From Gambelia wislizenii (taxonomy: Eukaryota; Chordata; Lepidosauria; Squamata; Crotaphytidae), in the NCBI GenBank assembly GCA_030847615.1, contig JAUMIR010000003.1, positions 334,991,756 to 335,055,755 of the forward strand: a stretch of 64,000 nucleotides of DNA, written 5' to 3'. Positions 11,225-23,375 of the stretch are shown one piece after another (positions within the stretch are counted from its first letter, which is position 1; every line of letters starts with the position of its first letter). The notes under the pieces are model-generated. The model saw nothing but the letters and a program-made list of their open reading frames with translations. It made no database searches and was not told where the DNA came from. Made by a program: the position numbers and the translations under genes.

Positions 11225-11860
11225 TCCAGTGATAATTAATTAGGAAGAGCAAGCAAAGTTCCGTTATGTGGAAAGGCAACAATATAGGCAAAAGGCACAC
11301 AGAGAAGAGTCAGAATACAGGCCAAAGGTCAAGGCTTACAGAGGGCAGTGTAGTCCAGGAGTTGGTCCATAGGTCAGTAGGATCAGGCAACATGGTCATC
11401 AGGAACAGTCCAAGGTCGAGGCACATGGCACGGCAGCAAGGATTCAGGAAGCTTTCTCCATGGAGATCAGTTGATCTCTGACAAAGCCTCCGTTGCCTCT
11501 CCCAGCCTACATAAAGCAATTAAGGCTTTGCCAGGTGTTTCTTAATGAGCAAGTTCCTCTCATAAATTCTCAGAGCCTGCTTTTGTGCTCGGTGTTGTGT
11601 ATACAATGGTAGAGGTAAGTCTCTCTCCTCTTCTTCGTCCTTATCTGAGTGGGCAGGACTCTCTGCTGGGACTGATGCCTACCCACTCAGACCAGGCTCG
11701 TCCTCTCCTTGAGGCACTAGGTTGGCAAGGTTCCCTGCTGGCATGGGTGTAGATAAACCTGTGCCAGGATCTCTAGGGCTGTTCCCTGCCAAGTCCTCCT
11801 CCTCCTCTGACTCTACAGCCTCATCAGGCTCCTGGGGCATGACACAGTGTGACACAGTAG
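11225..11860 (-). mobile_element. LTR-like block (related to 44390-45110)
   Basis: The minus strand carries CACCTGGCAAAGCCTTAATT, then TTATGTAGGCTGGGAGAGG. The same arrangement (CACCTGG, TATA-like TATAAATTTCCC) occurs near 44640-44700, where the following region also has many GAG/GAC codons on the minus strand. This suggests two diverged LTR or 3'-end copies of one family. Ends and target duplications were not fixed. Confidence 0.35.
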
Positions 11861-12900
11861 TGAAGAGTGTTGACTGGATAGAATTTGGTCGTATCTTCCA
11901 GCCTAACCTACTTCACAGGCCAGTATATGCTGTTATAAGAACAAGTCTGGTCTGTGCTCAAATGATGCCCCAATTTGCTCCCTGTGGGATATCGGGTGGG
12001 ATGGGAAAGCAGCCCATGGCATCTTTGGATCTTGTAGGAGTCAGACCCAACATCTGTGCAGCTGCACAACATGCTGGGAACTGAAAGCACCCACAACCAG
12101 TTGATGTTGCTTGTGGAGTGAGAAGCTGACTTAGCGAGAACCTTTCTTTTTCAGGTCTGCATACAATATGTTAGGGAGCTGTCATGTTGCCTGCTCTCAG
12201 TGCTAGAGAAGTTCTATGTGGAAGTGTTTATATACTGTTATAAGAGCAAAACAACTTTGTTAGATTTCCTTCTAGTCCAGGACTGCTGTTCCAGATAGTG
12301 ACCATCCAGATGGTTCTGTGAAACTTGCAAGTACAGCATGTATTTGCAAACTTCCTCCAGCTTCTTTATTCACACATAACATGGAATTTCTTAACATGGA
12401 ATTTCAATTTTTGCTATTATAGCTGATAGCTATTGACAGATCAATAATGTCAATACTGTCCCAGCATGCCCATACAATAAAATTATATCTAATTCCAGAG
12501 CTGGTTTTTGAAAAAAAAATTATACTGAAATGGGTCCTTTTTAAAAAGTGTTTGAACTGATTTTATTGTAGGCTGCCCCCAACATCCTTGGATTTATTCT
12601 TTTGTACCTTCACATCATGTTTCATTTATGGCGACCTGGAAACCAGGTTGAGAGCATCTGGGTAAAAATGGAGAAAGAAACAACAGGGATGTTATCGTGA
12701 GGTTCTACTACAGACTGAGGACATGGATGAAGGCTTCTTACCACACATGATCACAAATTCATAAAGGAGAGATGTAGTATGAATGGGAGATTTCAACTAT
12801 TTTGATATTTGTTTGGAGGTCAAACTCTGCCAAGACTAACAAATTCATCACTTGTCTTGCAGATAATTTCAAAGGAAATTATCAAAGGAAAAAGGAGAGG
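11861..12900. other. unassigned sequence
   Basis: ORFs here overlap on both strands and have no recognisable domain. The part 12900-12960 (TTTTAAGACTCACTGATTTT, ATGAGCTTCCATGGATTTC) belongs to a dispersed repeat also seen at 14112, 25050 and 51650. Confidence 0.45.
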
Positions 12901-12965
12901 TGGAGAAGGAATCACAGTGCCTTTTAAGACTCACTGATTTTTTTAACATGAGCTTCCATGGATTT

Positions 12966-13245
12966 CACTAGTAGACTTGGTGGCGTGGTGGTTAAATGCC
13001 AGTACTGCAAGCCACAACATTACAAGTTTGATCCCAAAGGCTCCAAGCTTCACTCAGTCTTCCATCCTTTTATAGGTCATAAAATGAGTACCAGGCTTGT
13101 GGGGTGGGGGTGGGGGGTTGGAAACCGCTTGGAGAGTGCCTAGTGTGCTATAAAAGCAGTGTAGATGTGTAGGTGCTATTGCTTAACAATTTGTAAGCTG
13201 CTCTGAGCCTTCGTGGCTGAAGAGCGGGATATAAATATGTAAAAA
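12966..13245 (+). mobile_element. tRNA-derived SINE (copy 2)
   Basis: It matches copy 1 at 1561: GTGGTTAAATGCCAGTACTG, CAAGTTTGATCCC, CACTCAGTCTTCCATCC, AAAATGAGTACC. It goes on to TTGTAAGCTGCTCTGAGCC, GAGCGGGATATAAATATG, an A-rich end. This uninterrupted copy gives the pre-insertion sequence for the MITE in copy 1. Confidence 0.8.
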
Positions 13246-13259
13246 TAAATTTAAAAATT

Positions 13260-14240
13260 TAAATATTGTGTATAAAAAACCCTTCAAGGTGTGTGTTTAA
13301 AGTGTATATGAAACATAAATCAATTTCATGTTTAGACTTGGGTCCCATCTCCAAGACATCTCACTATATATGAGTATATGCAAGTATTCCATAATCTGAA
13401 ATACTGAACACTTCTGGTCCCAAGCATTTTGGATAAAGGATACCTGTATTTATTTTGCTTCCTTTTTAAAAAACATTTTAATCACAATTTTAGTACATTT
13501 TAATCCCAGTTTTCAGGCTAATCCCAGTTTTCAGGGTTCACAATATGTTTTTTAAAAAGAGAACACAAAGCCCTGCAAACCTGGTGTTGTTATGTGTCCT
13601 CCCTTTCCCCAAGTGCTCAATCTACCTGTCTTCAGGCTGGACACTTCCTCTGCACAGCCATTCAGTGGTCATGGAAGGAGGAGAGGAAGAGAAGGGATAG
13701 CCAGGGAGTTGCTGGGTCTGTTCCTACAGCCAGCAGCAGAAAGAATATGCCATCCTCCTGGACACTGATCAAACTCTTGGAAGGCCTAGAAGAATACCTG
13801 TTCCTTTCTGCAGCCAGTTGCAGGAAGAGAGCCAGCAACTGGCTGGCTTCCCCTTGTGCTCCCTGCTTCCACTTCTCCAGCCGCTGAATGGCTGTGGAGA
13901 GGAGGTAACAGTACTGAGAACAGGTAAGTGGCTTAGGGAAGGAGTTGGACAGGTGTGCTGAATTTCATCATCAGTCACTAGCAACAAAGTACATACACAT
14001 GTACATGTGCTTTCAAAAAGATCCCATCAAGAGGCACCTTCATACTGGTTCTTTTATCTTTATACAACGCAGGTAGCAGTACCATAGCATTTATGTTCAG
14101 TGTGTCTGAAGAAGCAGATTGAAATCCATGACAGCTCATGCTGAAATAAATCAGCCTTAAAGGCACTGGTTGATCCCTTCTCTCCCCACATCCCTGCTTT
14201 TTGTTTTTCATACTGTTAACAGGTTAACATGGTTATCTCT
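13260..14240. other. unassigned, with MITE debris
   Basis: The stretch 13375-13450 (CCATAATCTGAAATACTG, TCCCAAGCATTTTGGATAA, GGATACCTGTAT) looks like a decayed Tigger-type terminus. The rest shows nothing firm. 14110-14170 holds a dispersed-repeat piece (GAAGCAGATTGAAATCC). Confidence 0.4.
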
Positions 14241-14244
14241 TTGA

Positions 14245-14515
14245 TAAGTAAGACTATATCTACAGTAGACAATTACAGCAGTTTGATACCACTTTAACTG
14301 CCATGGCTCTACTCTGTGGAATCTGAAATTGGTAGCTTGATGTGGTACTTAAAATTCTTTTCTTGGGAATTCTAGTGCTGTAGTCCAGGAGAGTGCACTA
14401 GAGTTCTCTTGCAGAGGGCTCTAAGTCTCTCACCAAACTAAAAATCCTAAGTTTTTTTAGATTGAACTCTAACAAAGTGGTATTGAAGTACTATAACTGT
14501 TGTGTAGGTTCACTC
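14245..14515. mobile_element. degenerate hAT-like MITE
   Basis: ATACCACTTTAACTGCCATGG at the left and AACAAAGTGGTATTGAAG at the right are inverted relatives, with ATTCTAGTGCTGTAGT and the CTCTTGCAGAGGGCTCTAAG core between. It is the same general family as 49518 and 62690. Confidence 0.5.
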
Positions 14516-16004
14516 CTAGAGTCTCATTCTCATTGCAGTGGGTGTGATCCAACACCATCATTCCACTGACAGTGAATTCTCTCTTATCCTGCAGTCTCTG
14601 TATAACCTCTGTATAATTGTATAGAATTCCCTTTCATCCTGCAATCTCTACACAGCTTCAAAACCCATTTGAGAAGAACAGCAAAACTCTCTAGAGCAGA
14701 TGTTTATGTACGGTAGCATGGTGAGTTGCAAGGGAGAAGAGAAGAAAGTTCCATCATGCCAATGGTCATTCACTAGCAGAACACTGGACTGAGGCTTATT
14801 ATTATAATCAAAAGTACTGGTTATTATTTGGTAAGGCCACCAGAGGATGAGCTGTATCGCTTAGGGTCAAGATCTCTATCCTCAATCTGTCTGTTGCCTA
14901 TTCTGATTTAGGTTAGACTAGAAAGTGAACCTTTAAAAAAAAAAAATCCCTCAAAACCTGTTGAGAAAACTGTTCAGTTCTGAGGTTGGCTGGATTCCTA
15001 GTGTGCAACATGATTATTTTCAAGACTATTTTATAAGTCCCTCTGCCCTCCTTCCTTACATGTTGATAATCACCATGTAAGAGAAATGTCATACATTAGG
15101 CAGAACTAAATGTTATCATTGCACTGCATCAAGCATAACACATTTTCTGTTCAACATCATGCTGTGCAAACTCTACATCAATAACATTTAGGGTTTGTCA
15201 GCTTTTCTGTAGTTCAGCAGCAGTTTGATGCAGCTCTTAAAAATATATGGACTATTAAGTCTTAATCCAAATGCACTTTTGTGCCAAATTTCCAATTAGC
15301 AAATGCCATTTTATTAACTAAATCCCATTCAGCCCCATCTTTTAGTATAACGAAAGCCATTTTTACTCTTCTTAATTTAATAAACAACTGAAAAGTTATT
15401 GAACAAGACACATTCTGATGGAGGGAATTAGTATGATTTTAAATTCTGGTAGTTCGTTGCAGCTTGACTTTATTTCTAGGAAGCCGTATTTGATATTTTC
15501 AAAAAGAAAATGAATAAAAAGTTTTGTATAATGGTTCGGAAGCAGTTAATGAATAAGAGGGTGTGACTAAGAATATCACATATGAGTTTAAATTGTCATT
15601 ATTATTTTTTAGCTTACAATGCTGGATCAAAGATCGGGATAAATTATTTTTAAGACTGTATTCCATCTTACATTGACAACAATAACATATGTCACAAACA
15701 CTGTGAAAGAAGTTCAAAGGCACATCTTAGGAAGAAATGCGATGTTAGAGTAAACATGTAGATGCTTCACAAAATAGTCATTACATGTCTAGTTGTTCTT
15801 CTTTAATATCTAGTAGAATTTTGACCATGTGATGTTTCACATTACTTTGTATACACTATTTGTGTACATTGGTGTAAACACACCCAACAATGGCAGCTAA
15901 TGAAGTGGAGTGACCTATGTCAGAACATAAGGGAATTTCTACTAAATGATTCAAATGGTGGCTGTCTAGACATGCAGTAATCATTTCTGGCAGCAGGACC
16001 TAAA
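14516..16004. other. AT-rich unassigned, possibly conserved non-coding
   Basis: No repeat or gene is recognised. The low-repeat stretch 15180-15480 is a place to look for conservation, but nothing in the sequence itself proves function. Confidence 0.4.
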
Positions 16005-18055
16005 CATTATTTGTTTGTTGTTGTTATGTGCCACCCAGTCAGCTTTGACTTATGTGATGAGTGAGAGGTTTCTTCTAAGAGCCCCTGTTATTAACAGCCC
16101 ACCTCAGGTCTTGAAACTCAGGGTTGTGGTTCCTTGATTGAGTCAATCCATATGTAATGTGGTGGTCTTTCTGTCTACTGACCTCAGCATTGCTGAGTTT
16201 CATTAGCTTTTCCAGTCAGACATGCTATCTCATGATTAGTCCAAAGTATGATAGCCTCAGTTTAGTGATTTTGACTTCTAATGAGAATCCAGGCCCCCAA
16301 GGCTCTTGGATGTATTTATTAATCTTTTGAGGAATCCACACTACATCTGTAGATCTCTTCTCCAGCATCACCTTTCAAACTAATTGATTCCCTTTCTGTC
16401 AGTTTTCTTGATTGTGCAACTTTCATACCCAGACACAGAAATCAGAAATATTATGGCATGGATGATCCTGACTTTGGTATTCAAGGATATGTCTTTACAC
16501 TTGAGGATCTTATCAAGTTCTTTAATAGGTCCCCTTCCAAGTCCCAGTGATCTTCTGATTTGGGTCTCCATTTTGATTAATGACTGAGCCAAGGTATAGA
16601 ATATCTTTAGCTATTTCAATGTCTTAATTACCTACTTTAAAGTTATCTAAATCTTCTGTGGCCATTAATTTTGTTTTCTTATTCAAATTGACTTTTTCAT
16701 TTCTTTTAACACTTTTATCAGTAGTTGTTTGCTATTTTCTGCTAGTAACATGGTGTCATCTGCATATCTTAAAAATTTGATATTTCTTCCTCCAGTTTTC
16801 CTTTCCTCTTTCCTTCTATTCTAATCATATTTTGTATGTAAATTCAACAGATAGGGTGATAAAATGCAGCCATGTCTAATGCCAATTGGCAATAAGGCAC
16901 CATTTTGTTTTTCCATATTCTGTTCTGACAGTGGCCTCTTGTCCAGAGTGTAACTGATACAGGACAATCAAATGTTGTGGTGCACCCATTTCTTTTAGTT
17001 TTTCATGGTCTACACAATCAGAGTTTTTCCTATAATCTAATGGACAAGTCACAGTCTCTCATCCTCAGAGGGAGGCAAATCCCCCTCTGAACAAATTTTG
17101 CCAAGAAAACCCTGTGATGTGTTCACCTTGAGGTCACCATAAGTGGGGAAACTACCTGAAGGCACACAACAAAAAATCTCAGAATTTCTTCTGTGATTCT
17201 TTGGTGTGTTTCAATACTGTAATCAATACTGTACATATTTGTAATATGACCTTGAGAGCATCTTCCTTTTCTTAACCCACCTTGTACATATGGCATTTCT
17301 CAGTCCATGTATGATAAAAGTCTTTCTAGTAAAATCTTGAGCATGACTTTATTCTCATGGGAGATTAATGAAATGGTCCTGTGGTTACTGCAGTCCCTTG
17401 TATCCCCTTTCTTGAGGATTGGAATGTATATTTAGCATTTCCAATCTGTGGGCCATTGTTTTGTTTTCCATATTTGTTGACATATTTTAGTTAGAACTAG
17501 AGTAGATTCTGTCTCTGTAGCTTGAAGCAGCTCTATTGGTGTGCCGTCTATTCCTGGGGATTTATTTCTTCCTAGTGTTTTGAGAGCAGCTACCATTTCA
17601 CTTTCTAACACTGTAGGTTCATCATTCAAAGGCTGTTACTTAAAGGAATTTGTCATCCTTTCTCAGATCTTGTGGAAGAGGTCTCTTGTTCTACCTTTTC
17701 TTGTCGCCTTCTATTTCTTTGCACTGATTATAATAGTTCTCTTTGTCCTTATGTACAAGTCACTAAACAGCTACATTCAGAATTCTGGCCCCATTTTTGT
17801 CACCTTTTAATTTTGCTTTTCGTTTATTCTTAACCATTTGAAGAGTTTCACCTGTCATCCAACAAAGCTTTTCTCTCTTTTTGGCTGCAAATAGTGTCTT
17901 TTAGCATTCTACCTTGATAATGTTTCTGGTTTGATTCCAGAATTCTTCCAGTTCCTGGCCAGTTAAGTTTAGTAGTGCAAATCGGTTCTTTCCATGATCT
18001 GGTTCCATTATTTCTATTTCCCTATTTCCAACATCTGATTCACATTCCATGTTCC
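16005..18055 (-). mobile_element. BovB (RTE clade) LINE, decayed
   Basis: Minus-strand translation yields BovB landmarks in order. Near 17430-17630: ALKTLGRNKSPGIDGTPIEL and QQIWKTKQWPTDWK. Near 17320-17420: DCSNHRTISLISHENKVML. Near 16400-16590: KILKCKDISLNTKVRIIHA and the degraded ESCTIKK block. Many stops and frameshifts make it inactive. A SINE sits inside at about 17035-17172. The 5' side abuts a CR1 at about 18090. Confidence 0.85.
17035..17172 (+). mobile_element. SINE with RTE-like 3' tail, nested in BovB
   Basis: TGGACAAGTCACAGTCTCTC through GCCAAGAAAACCCTGTGATG to CACCATAAGTGGGGAAAC and GGCACACAACAAAAAA is the 3' two-thirds of a tRNA-headed SINE whose reverse-oriented relative lies at 55352. 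It interrupts the BovB reading, so it is younger than that BovB copy. Confidence 0.65.
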
Positions 18056-18099
18056 TTTTATGTGCATTGTGCAGCTTCAGACTTTTCTTTCACATCTGA

Positions 18100-18615
18100 A
18101 AGTATTATGAAGGGAGAGCTAAACAATGCAAATGTTAAGTGGATTTGTAATTGGTTGACTGACCAAACCCAAAGGGTAGTCACCAATGGCTCCTCTTCAC
18201 CCTGGAGAGAAGTGACCAGTGGGATGCCACAGGGTTCTGTCCTGGGCCCAGTGCTATTCAACATCTTTATCAATGACTTGGATGAGGGAATAGAGGGTAT
18301 GCTTATCAAGTTTGCAGATGACACCAAATTAGGAGGGATAGCTAATGCCCCAGAGGACAGGATCAGAATCCAAAATGACCTCAACAGATTAGAAAGCTGG
18401 GCCAATATTAACAAAATGAATTTCAACAGGACGAAATGTAGGATACTACACTTGGGAACTAAAAATGAAAGGCACAGATATAGGATGGGTGACACATGGC
18501 TTGAGGGCAGTACATGCGAAAAGGATTAGGAGTCTTAGTGGACCACAAACTGAACATGAGTCAGCAGTGTGATGCAGCAGCTAAAAAAGCCAATGCAATT
18601 CTAGGCTGCATTCAC
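18100..18615 (+). mobile_element. CR1 LINE, RT segment (5' half of a split copy)
   Basis: A 184-codon frame includes WICNWLTDQTQRVV, MPQGSVLGPVLFNIFINDL and the catalytic KFADDTKLGG, followed by ESWANINKMNFNRTKC. This is the palm of a CR1 reverse transcriptase. The frame then breaks (a stop at 18527) but the nucleotide match continues with GACCACAAACTGAACATGAG and CCAATGCAATTCTAGGCTGC, up to an insertion. It continues at 19108. Confidence 0.9.
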
Positions 18616-19107
18616 AGGGCGTAGAAAGACGCGCTGTGTCCACCACGACCACCTGCAGAGTTGTTCCACGTCGACAGGACGCCAAGGAGAAGGTTTCTGG
18701 AGAGACTTCTGCAAAAGACTTCAGGCTGAGAAGGAAAAATTCCTTCACCCCAGCACACTGCCTTGAGCTCTGGCTTGCCAAATAAAGACAGCAAAAAGGC
18801 CAGCCTTCACTCAACTTGAGGGCTTTAATCTTTGTTAGCAGTATATTTACAATATATATACAGAGTATAGGACAATCTCTCTTAAACCAACAAACTGCTT
18901 TGCCAACCACCATTCACAACAAACCCACACTGGAGACAATTCCCATCTCCTCTTTATAGGCAGTTAAACAATGCCTGTTACATCAGGCATCTCAGATGTG
19001 CATACTCTCAAATGCTAACACACACACACACCTGCCACTGGAGCGCAACCACTTTCATTTCTAAGCTTACAGCTCCATCTTGTGGTCACATCCATGTCAT
19101 TTCCTGA
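18616..19107 (-). mobile_element. LTR-like insertion splitting a CR1
   Basis: This 490-bp block has no CR1 homology and lies exactly between CR1 words that are adjacent in the copy at 50905. On the minus strand it begins TGTCAGGAAATGACATGG, has a TATA-like CCTATAAAGAGGAG near 18955 and an ATTAAA-like GATTAAAGCCC near 18828. That order is promoter then polyadenylation signal, as in a solo LTR. A convincing target duplication and a clean CA end are lacking. Confidence 0.5.
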
Positions 19108-19672
19108 CAAGTATAGTATCTAGATCAAGGGAAGTAATAGTGCCACTCTATTCTGCTTTGGTCAGATCTCACCTGGAATACTGTGTCCAGTTCTGGGCAC
19201 CACAATTCAGGAAGGCTATTGAGAAGCTGGAACATGTCCAGAGGATGGTGGGTGGTCTGGAAGCCATGCCCTATGAGGAGCAGCTTAGGGAGCTGGGCAT
19301 GTTTAGTCTGCAGAAGAGAAGGTTGAGAGGGGACATGATAGCTATATTTAAATATTTGAAGGGATGTCATGCTGAGGATGGGACAAGCTTGTTTTCTGCT
19401 GCTCCAGAGACTAGTACACGGAGCAATGGGTTCAAATTACAGGAAAAGAGATTCCACCTAAACATTAGGAAGTACTTCCTGACACTAAGAGCTGTTCGGA
19501 AGTGGAATGCACTGCCTCGTAGTGTGGTGGAGTCTCCTTCTTTGGAGGTTTTTAAACAGAGGCTGGATGGCCACCTGTCAGGAATGATTTGATTGTGTCT
19601 TCCTGCATGGCAGGGGGTTGGACTGGATGGCCCTTGAGGTCTCTTCCAACTCTATGATTCTATAAACTTGTA
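19108..19672 (+). mobile_element. CR1 LINE, 3' part of the split copy
   Basis: An open frame (19080-19592) contains [57 protein letters not shown] and [18 protein letters not shown]: the C-terminal CR1 domain, unusually intact. The 3' end has GGTTGGACTGGATGGCCCTT and ends at the CTATGATTCTAT-type tail typical of CR1. Confidence 0.9.
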
Positions 19673-19715
19673 ATGTGGTCCCTCTTCACACTCTGATAGC
19701 ACAATCACTTATCTC

Positions 19716-19753
<38 letters not shown>

Positions 19754-19754
19754 T
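19716..19754. repeat. (ATAG)n microsatellite
   Basis: About nine tandem ATAG/GATA units. Confidence 0.95.
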
Positions 19755-19769
19755 ACTTTTATATATCTC

Positions 19770-21215
19770 ATAAGCCATGAAAAAAGTTTGTTTTTATATC
19801 AAAATTACTGTTACATATTCTACATTTCTGAAAGCTCATCTTTGCTGTTATTGTTTTAATAACTTCTAACCTAAGAGTCCTACAAGTCTGCTATTTTGTA
19901 ACATTTTGGTAATTAATAAAAGGATTATCCAGTTGTATTGGAGCAACACATTTGTAAATATTAGGCCAATTTACTTTAAAAGCTTTAGTCTTCTGGCCTT
20001 TTTCATCGAAAAGCCATGAATTATTCTCCCAAATTCAATTACTCTTGCAAGTTCACAAGAGAAGATGGCTAAGTGGCTTAACCTTTCTGGCCCCATTGTA
20101 GAAAACCTGCAGTTTTTGATGAGTGCTAGCTTGCTGAAATTTCCTTCAGTTCCTGCCACAGTCACCGGCACTGTGCAAAAAATATTTTTAAAATGGGGGG
20201 AGGGATTGGCTAAGACGATGCACACTTCACTGAAAAGTAGTTGCTCTTATTTCTTGTAAATCTCATTAAACACTATAAATGAAGGGTTGTTCAGATTCTT
20301 TTCTAAAAGTAGACTTCAAGATTTCTTTCAGGTGCAACATTTCACAAGGAAATGGAGATTACAATATAGGCCAGACCCCTCTGGGTTTCTTAGCCCCAGT
20401 AAAATACACCCATCCTCCCCATGTAGGGCAAGGGGAAGGACTAGTAGTGATCACAGGTTTCACAAAATGTCAAGTTTGATCCTTCATGTCATGTGCAAGC
20501 CATCTTAGACAAGAAACCTTAATTCAAATAAGATTACTATGTCATCGGGGGCAGGGGAGGATCCATCCTGTTTTGTGAGTGCTATGTAAAAGGCAGAATC
20601 TTGGTTGTAGGGTTGTAGCTCTACCCAGATGTTAAAGAAACTTAGTAACTTACCACACAAGAGATGTACAGAGTAACTCCAACTACTGACAACATACTCA
20701 TTCCCTAACATCCATATACACAGCATAAATATGTGTAGAGAACGGATCTTGATGCAGATAATTCATGTGGTAAGTTACCTCGTTTCACCAATACCTGAAT
20801 AGGGTTTCTGTTTCCCATGGTTCATAACTGGTCCATAATGTGTAGGCAACCTTTGTAGCTGCTATCCCTCTGAGCTCCCTTTTGCCAAAGTGGATTGAAT
20901 GGTAGACAACAAAGTAACATGATGTTCTTTCACCAACAGTAAAATCTAGGCACAAGCTTGTTGTAGGAATGGGAAAGAATCTCACTGTCTTGATCTATAT
21001 CTTTTGGGATGAGAATTATCATCATCAATTTACTAGGTGCTACCCACTGGAATTTTGAACCATCAGTGATTCAAATTCTCTCCAAGAATCTAGGAATCAG
21101 TGAGGTGCACACTCTTGGATAATGTGGCATATTTCAAGCAGTGTGGCTTTTTTTTTGGTAGGTCTCAATATTTCTTAATTTTCCCTTCTCTTTGCCTTTG
21201 ATTCTGCTTTCCCCC
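19770..21215. other. unassigned, low-repeat sequence
   Basis: No transposon or gene is recognised. 19970-20280 is open on both strands for 60-84 codons but without domain or splice support; it could be conserved non-coding DNA. Confidence 0.4.
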
Positions 21216-21219
21216 AGGA

Positions 21220-21265
21220 TTACATCTTCTTCTTCTTCTTCTTCTTCTTCATCTTCTTCATCATC
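21220..21265. repeat. (CTT)n imperfect microsatellite
   Basis: TCTTCTTCTTC runs with CATCTTCTTCATCATC at the end. The minus-strand acidic ORF over it is an artefact of the repeat. Confidence 0.95.
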
Positions 21266-21574
21266 TGCAAAAACCACAAAGACAAATTGGTCAATCCCCA
21301 CCATATCTACCAGCACTAGTTTTCAGGAGAAAAACCACTGACAACCTTCCTGAATCAATCCATTAGCCACAACCATATATCAAGATTGTTGAAATTCAAA
21401 ACCTTCAGTCAATCAAATGTATGTGTATACCATTTTTCTGCACTAAAATTGCACCCCAGATAGTTTGCACAAACTAAATAAGAGCAGTAATTCAAACTCT
21501 AGCTCAGGTATGGCCTTAAAGAAAGGCCCTGGGTAAGCTATTAGAGAGTGAGCCTCAGTGAATGAAGTAACATT

Positions 21575-21845
21575 TTGTTGTTGTTAACTGTCTTCGAGTT
21601 GACTTTGACTCATGGCAACCTCATGGATGAGACATCTCCAAGACCCCTATCTTCTACTGCCCCGCTCAAATGTTGCAGTTTCAGGCCTGTGACCGATCTG
21701 ATTGAGTCTATCCATTTGGTGTGTGGTCTTCCACTCTTTCTTTTTTCCTTCCACCTTTCCTAGCATTATTGACTTTTCCAGTGAGCCATATCTTCTCATG
21801 ATGTGACCAAAGTACGACAGCCTCAAGTGACATTTACCTCTAAAT
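21575..21845 (-). mobile_element. BovB 3' end fragment
   Basis: The minus strand encodes RLSYFGHIMRRYGSLEKSIM followed by LGKVEGKKK, the C-terminal end of the BovB ORF. It then runs into a 3' end read on the plus strand as TGTTGTTGTTAACTGTCTTC. Confidence 0.8.
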
Positions 21846-22054
21846 AAACCTGCATAAGACTGCCCTGTATTTGTCAATGCACCTCCCCACCCTGCTCCCA
21901 TGCCCAGATGCATTCAGAGCAGAAACAACATACAGTGAAGGTGATTAGCCTACCAAGAATGGCTCACTAGGAAAATGAGCAACAAGAAGAATCAAGAGTG
22001 TTGTTAAATATTTCAATTGTTCACTGTCTCTATAGTCTTCTTATCTACAACTGG

Positions 22055-22365
22055 TCCCTCCCCAGTGGTGTATAATATCAAGCCTTGGAGGATGGTAGCC
22101 CCTCTTTTGCTGGAGGTTTGTAAACAAAGGTTGCGCTATGGATTTCCTTCAGTGACAGTAACTTGGACTAATTCAGTGGTTCCCAAACTCTAGTCCTCCA
22201 GGTGTTTTGGACTTCAGCTCCTGAATTCCTGACTATTGGCCAAGTTGGCTGGGCCTTCTGGGAGCTGAGTCCAAAACACCTGGCAGGCCAAAGTTTAGGA
22301 ACCATTGGACTAGTTGATCCTTGTGTTCCCTTCCAACTTAACAATTCTTTCATTCTATAAATGAT
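22055..22365 (+). mobile_element. CR1 3' end, split by a hAT MITE
   Basis: GCTGGAGGTTTGTAAACAAA through AACTTGGACTAATT is the left part and GACTAGTTGATCC through CCCTTCCAACTTAACAATTC the right part of one CR1 3' end. The two parts join when the 134-bp element at 22174-22307 is removed. Confidence 0.75.
22174..22307. mobile_element. hAT MITE with 8-bp target duplication
   Basis: The ends are CAGTGGTTCCCAAACTCTAG and AAAGTTTAGGAACCATTG, an inverted pair of the Charlie-like CAGTGGTTC type. The inner text CAGGTGTTTTGGACTTCAGC is mirrored by GCTGAGTCCAAAACACCTGG. Flanks GACTAATT (22166-22173) and GACTAGTT (22308-22315) form an 8-bp duplication with one mismatch. A relative lies at 42706-42812. 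Confidence 0.85.
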
Positions 22366-22369
22366 ACAA

Positions 22370-23375
22370 CCAATGTTTCCACTGCAAAATTTATAATTTA
22401 TGTAGCTGTGAAGAAAGATAGGAGAAGGGAATGGAGAAATATTGTCAGGGTTTTGGACTAGATAATCCTTGGTATTCCTTCCAATTGTATGATACATGAT
22501 TTTACATGGGGGGAGATTGAATTTCAAAATGGAGAACTAGAAAACAAGCAAACAAAATGACCCTCCAAAAAATGAAAGAAAAAAGGACCCGTTTCCCAAA
22601 GAGAGGAGAAAATACTTTGCAGTCATGTAAAATATTCAATTCATTCAACACTAGAGAGGGAACAGGAAGTACAGATGGGAAAATTTATGTTGCATTTCTC
22701 AGACTCCCAACATTTTTGTCCCACCATCATCCCATACTACGGTAGTTGTGAGACTTTTTTCTTTCTTCAGGGAATTTTTTTGCACATGTTGGCACATACT
22801 TTTCCTAGTGAATGTGTCTTGAATGCATTTTTCTTAATGTGTGCACTTCAACACATTTTTGCCATTGACTAGTGTGTGTTTATGTACATTTTTCAAATAT
22901 AGGCATTTGGAATGATGCTTTTATGCACATTTTAAAGCATTGTGTTAATTTGTTCATTTTCTTAAAAAAAAAAAATCTGATGCTCATCTCCCTACACTCC
23001 TGCAAGTTATGGGAAACTAAAATATATATTTGTGAATAGTTTCACAGACCATGAATCGTATATATTCATATTTTAAAATCTAAGTTAATGCACGCTACTT
23101 TTCCATCCTTAGTGGAAAGGAGCATGGAGTTAATCCAAAAGCAAGCATGCACTCCTGATGCCCTGGCCTCACACTGGCAGTTGGTTGGTGTTGCATGGTC
23201 CCTTGTTAGCAGGGGAGGGGCCCCTCCAGATGGGATTTCTTGATGTCTGTGTTGATAGAGCCAAGATGATCCAGACCTGGATGAGATCACACAGGAATAG
23301 TTAGTCTGTTGATTGGTGAAAATTTCACAAATCAGAAAGAAAAATCTTCAATGTCCTTTTACATGATTTTTTAAG
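22370..23375. other. unassigned; would be intron upstream of the candidate exon
   Basis: AT-rich with an A-run near 22965 and no recognisable repeat. It ends in the T-rich tract that could serve as the polypyrimidine tract for the exon at 23376. Confidence 0.4.

Noticed and set aside
21134..21316. Acidic minus-strand ORF with a Glu/Asp run
   Set aside because: Translation of a (CTT)n microsatellite.
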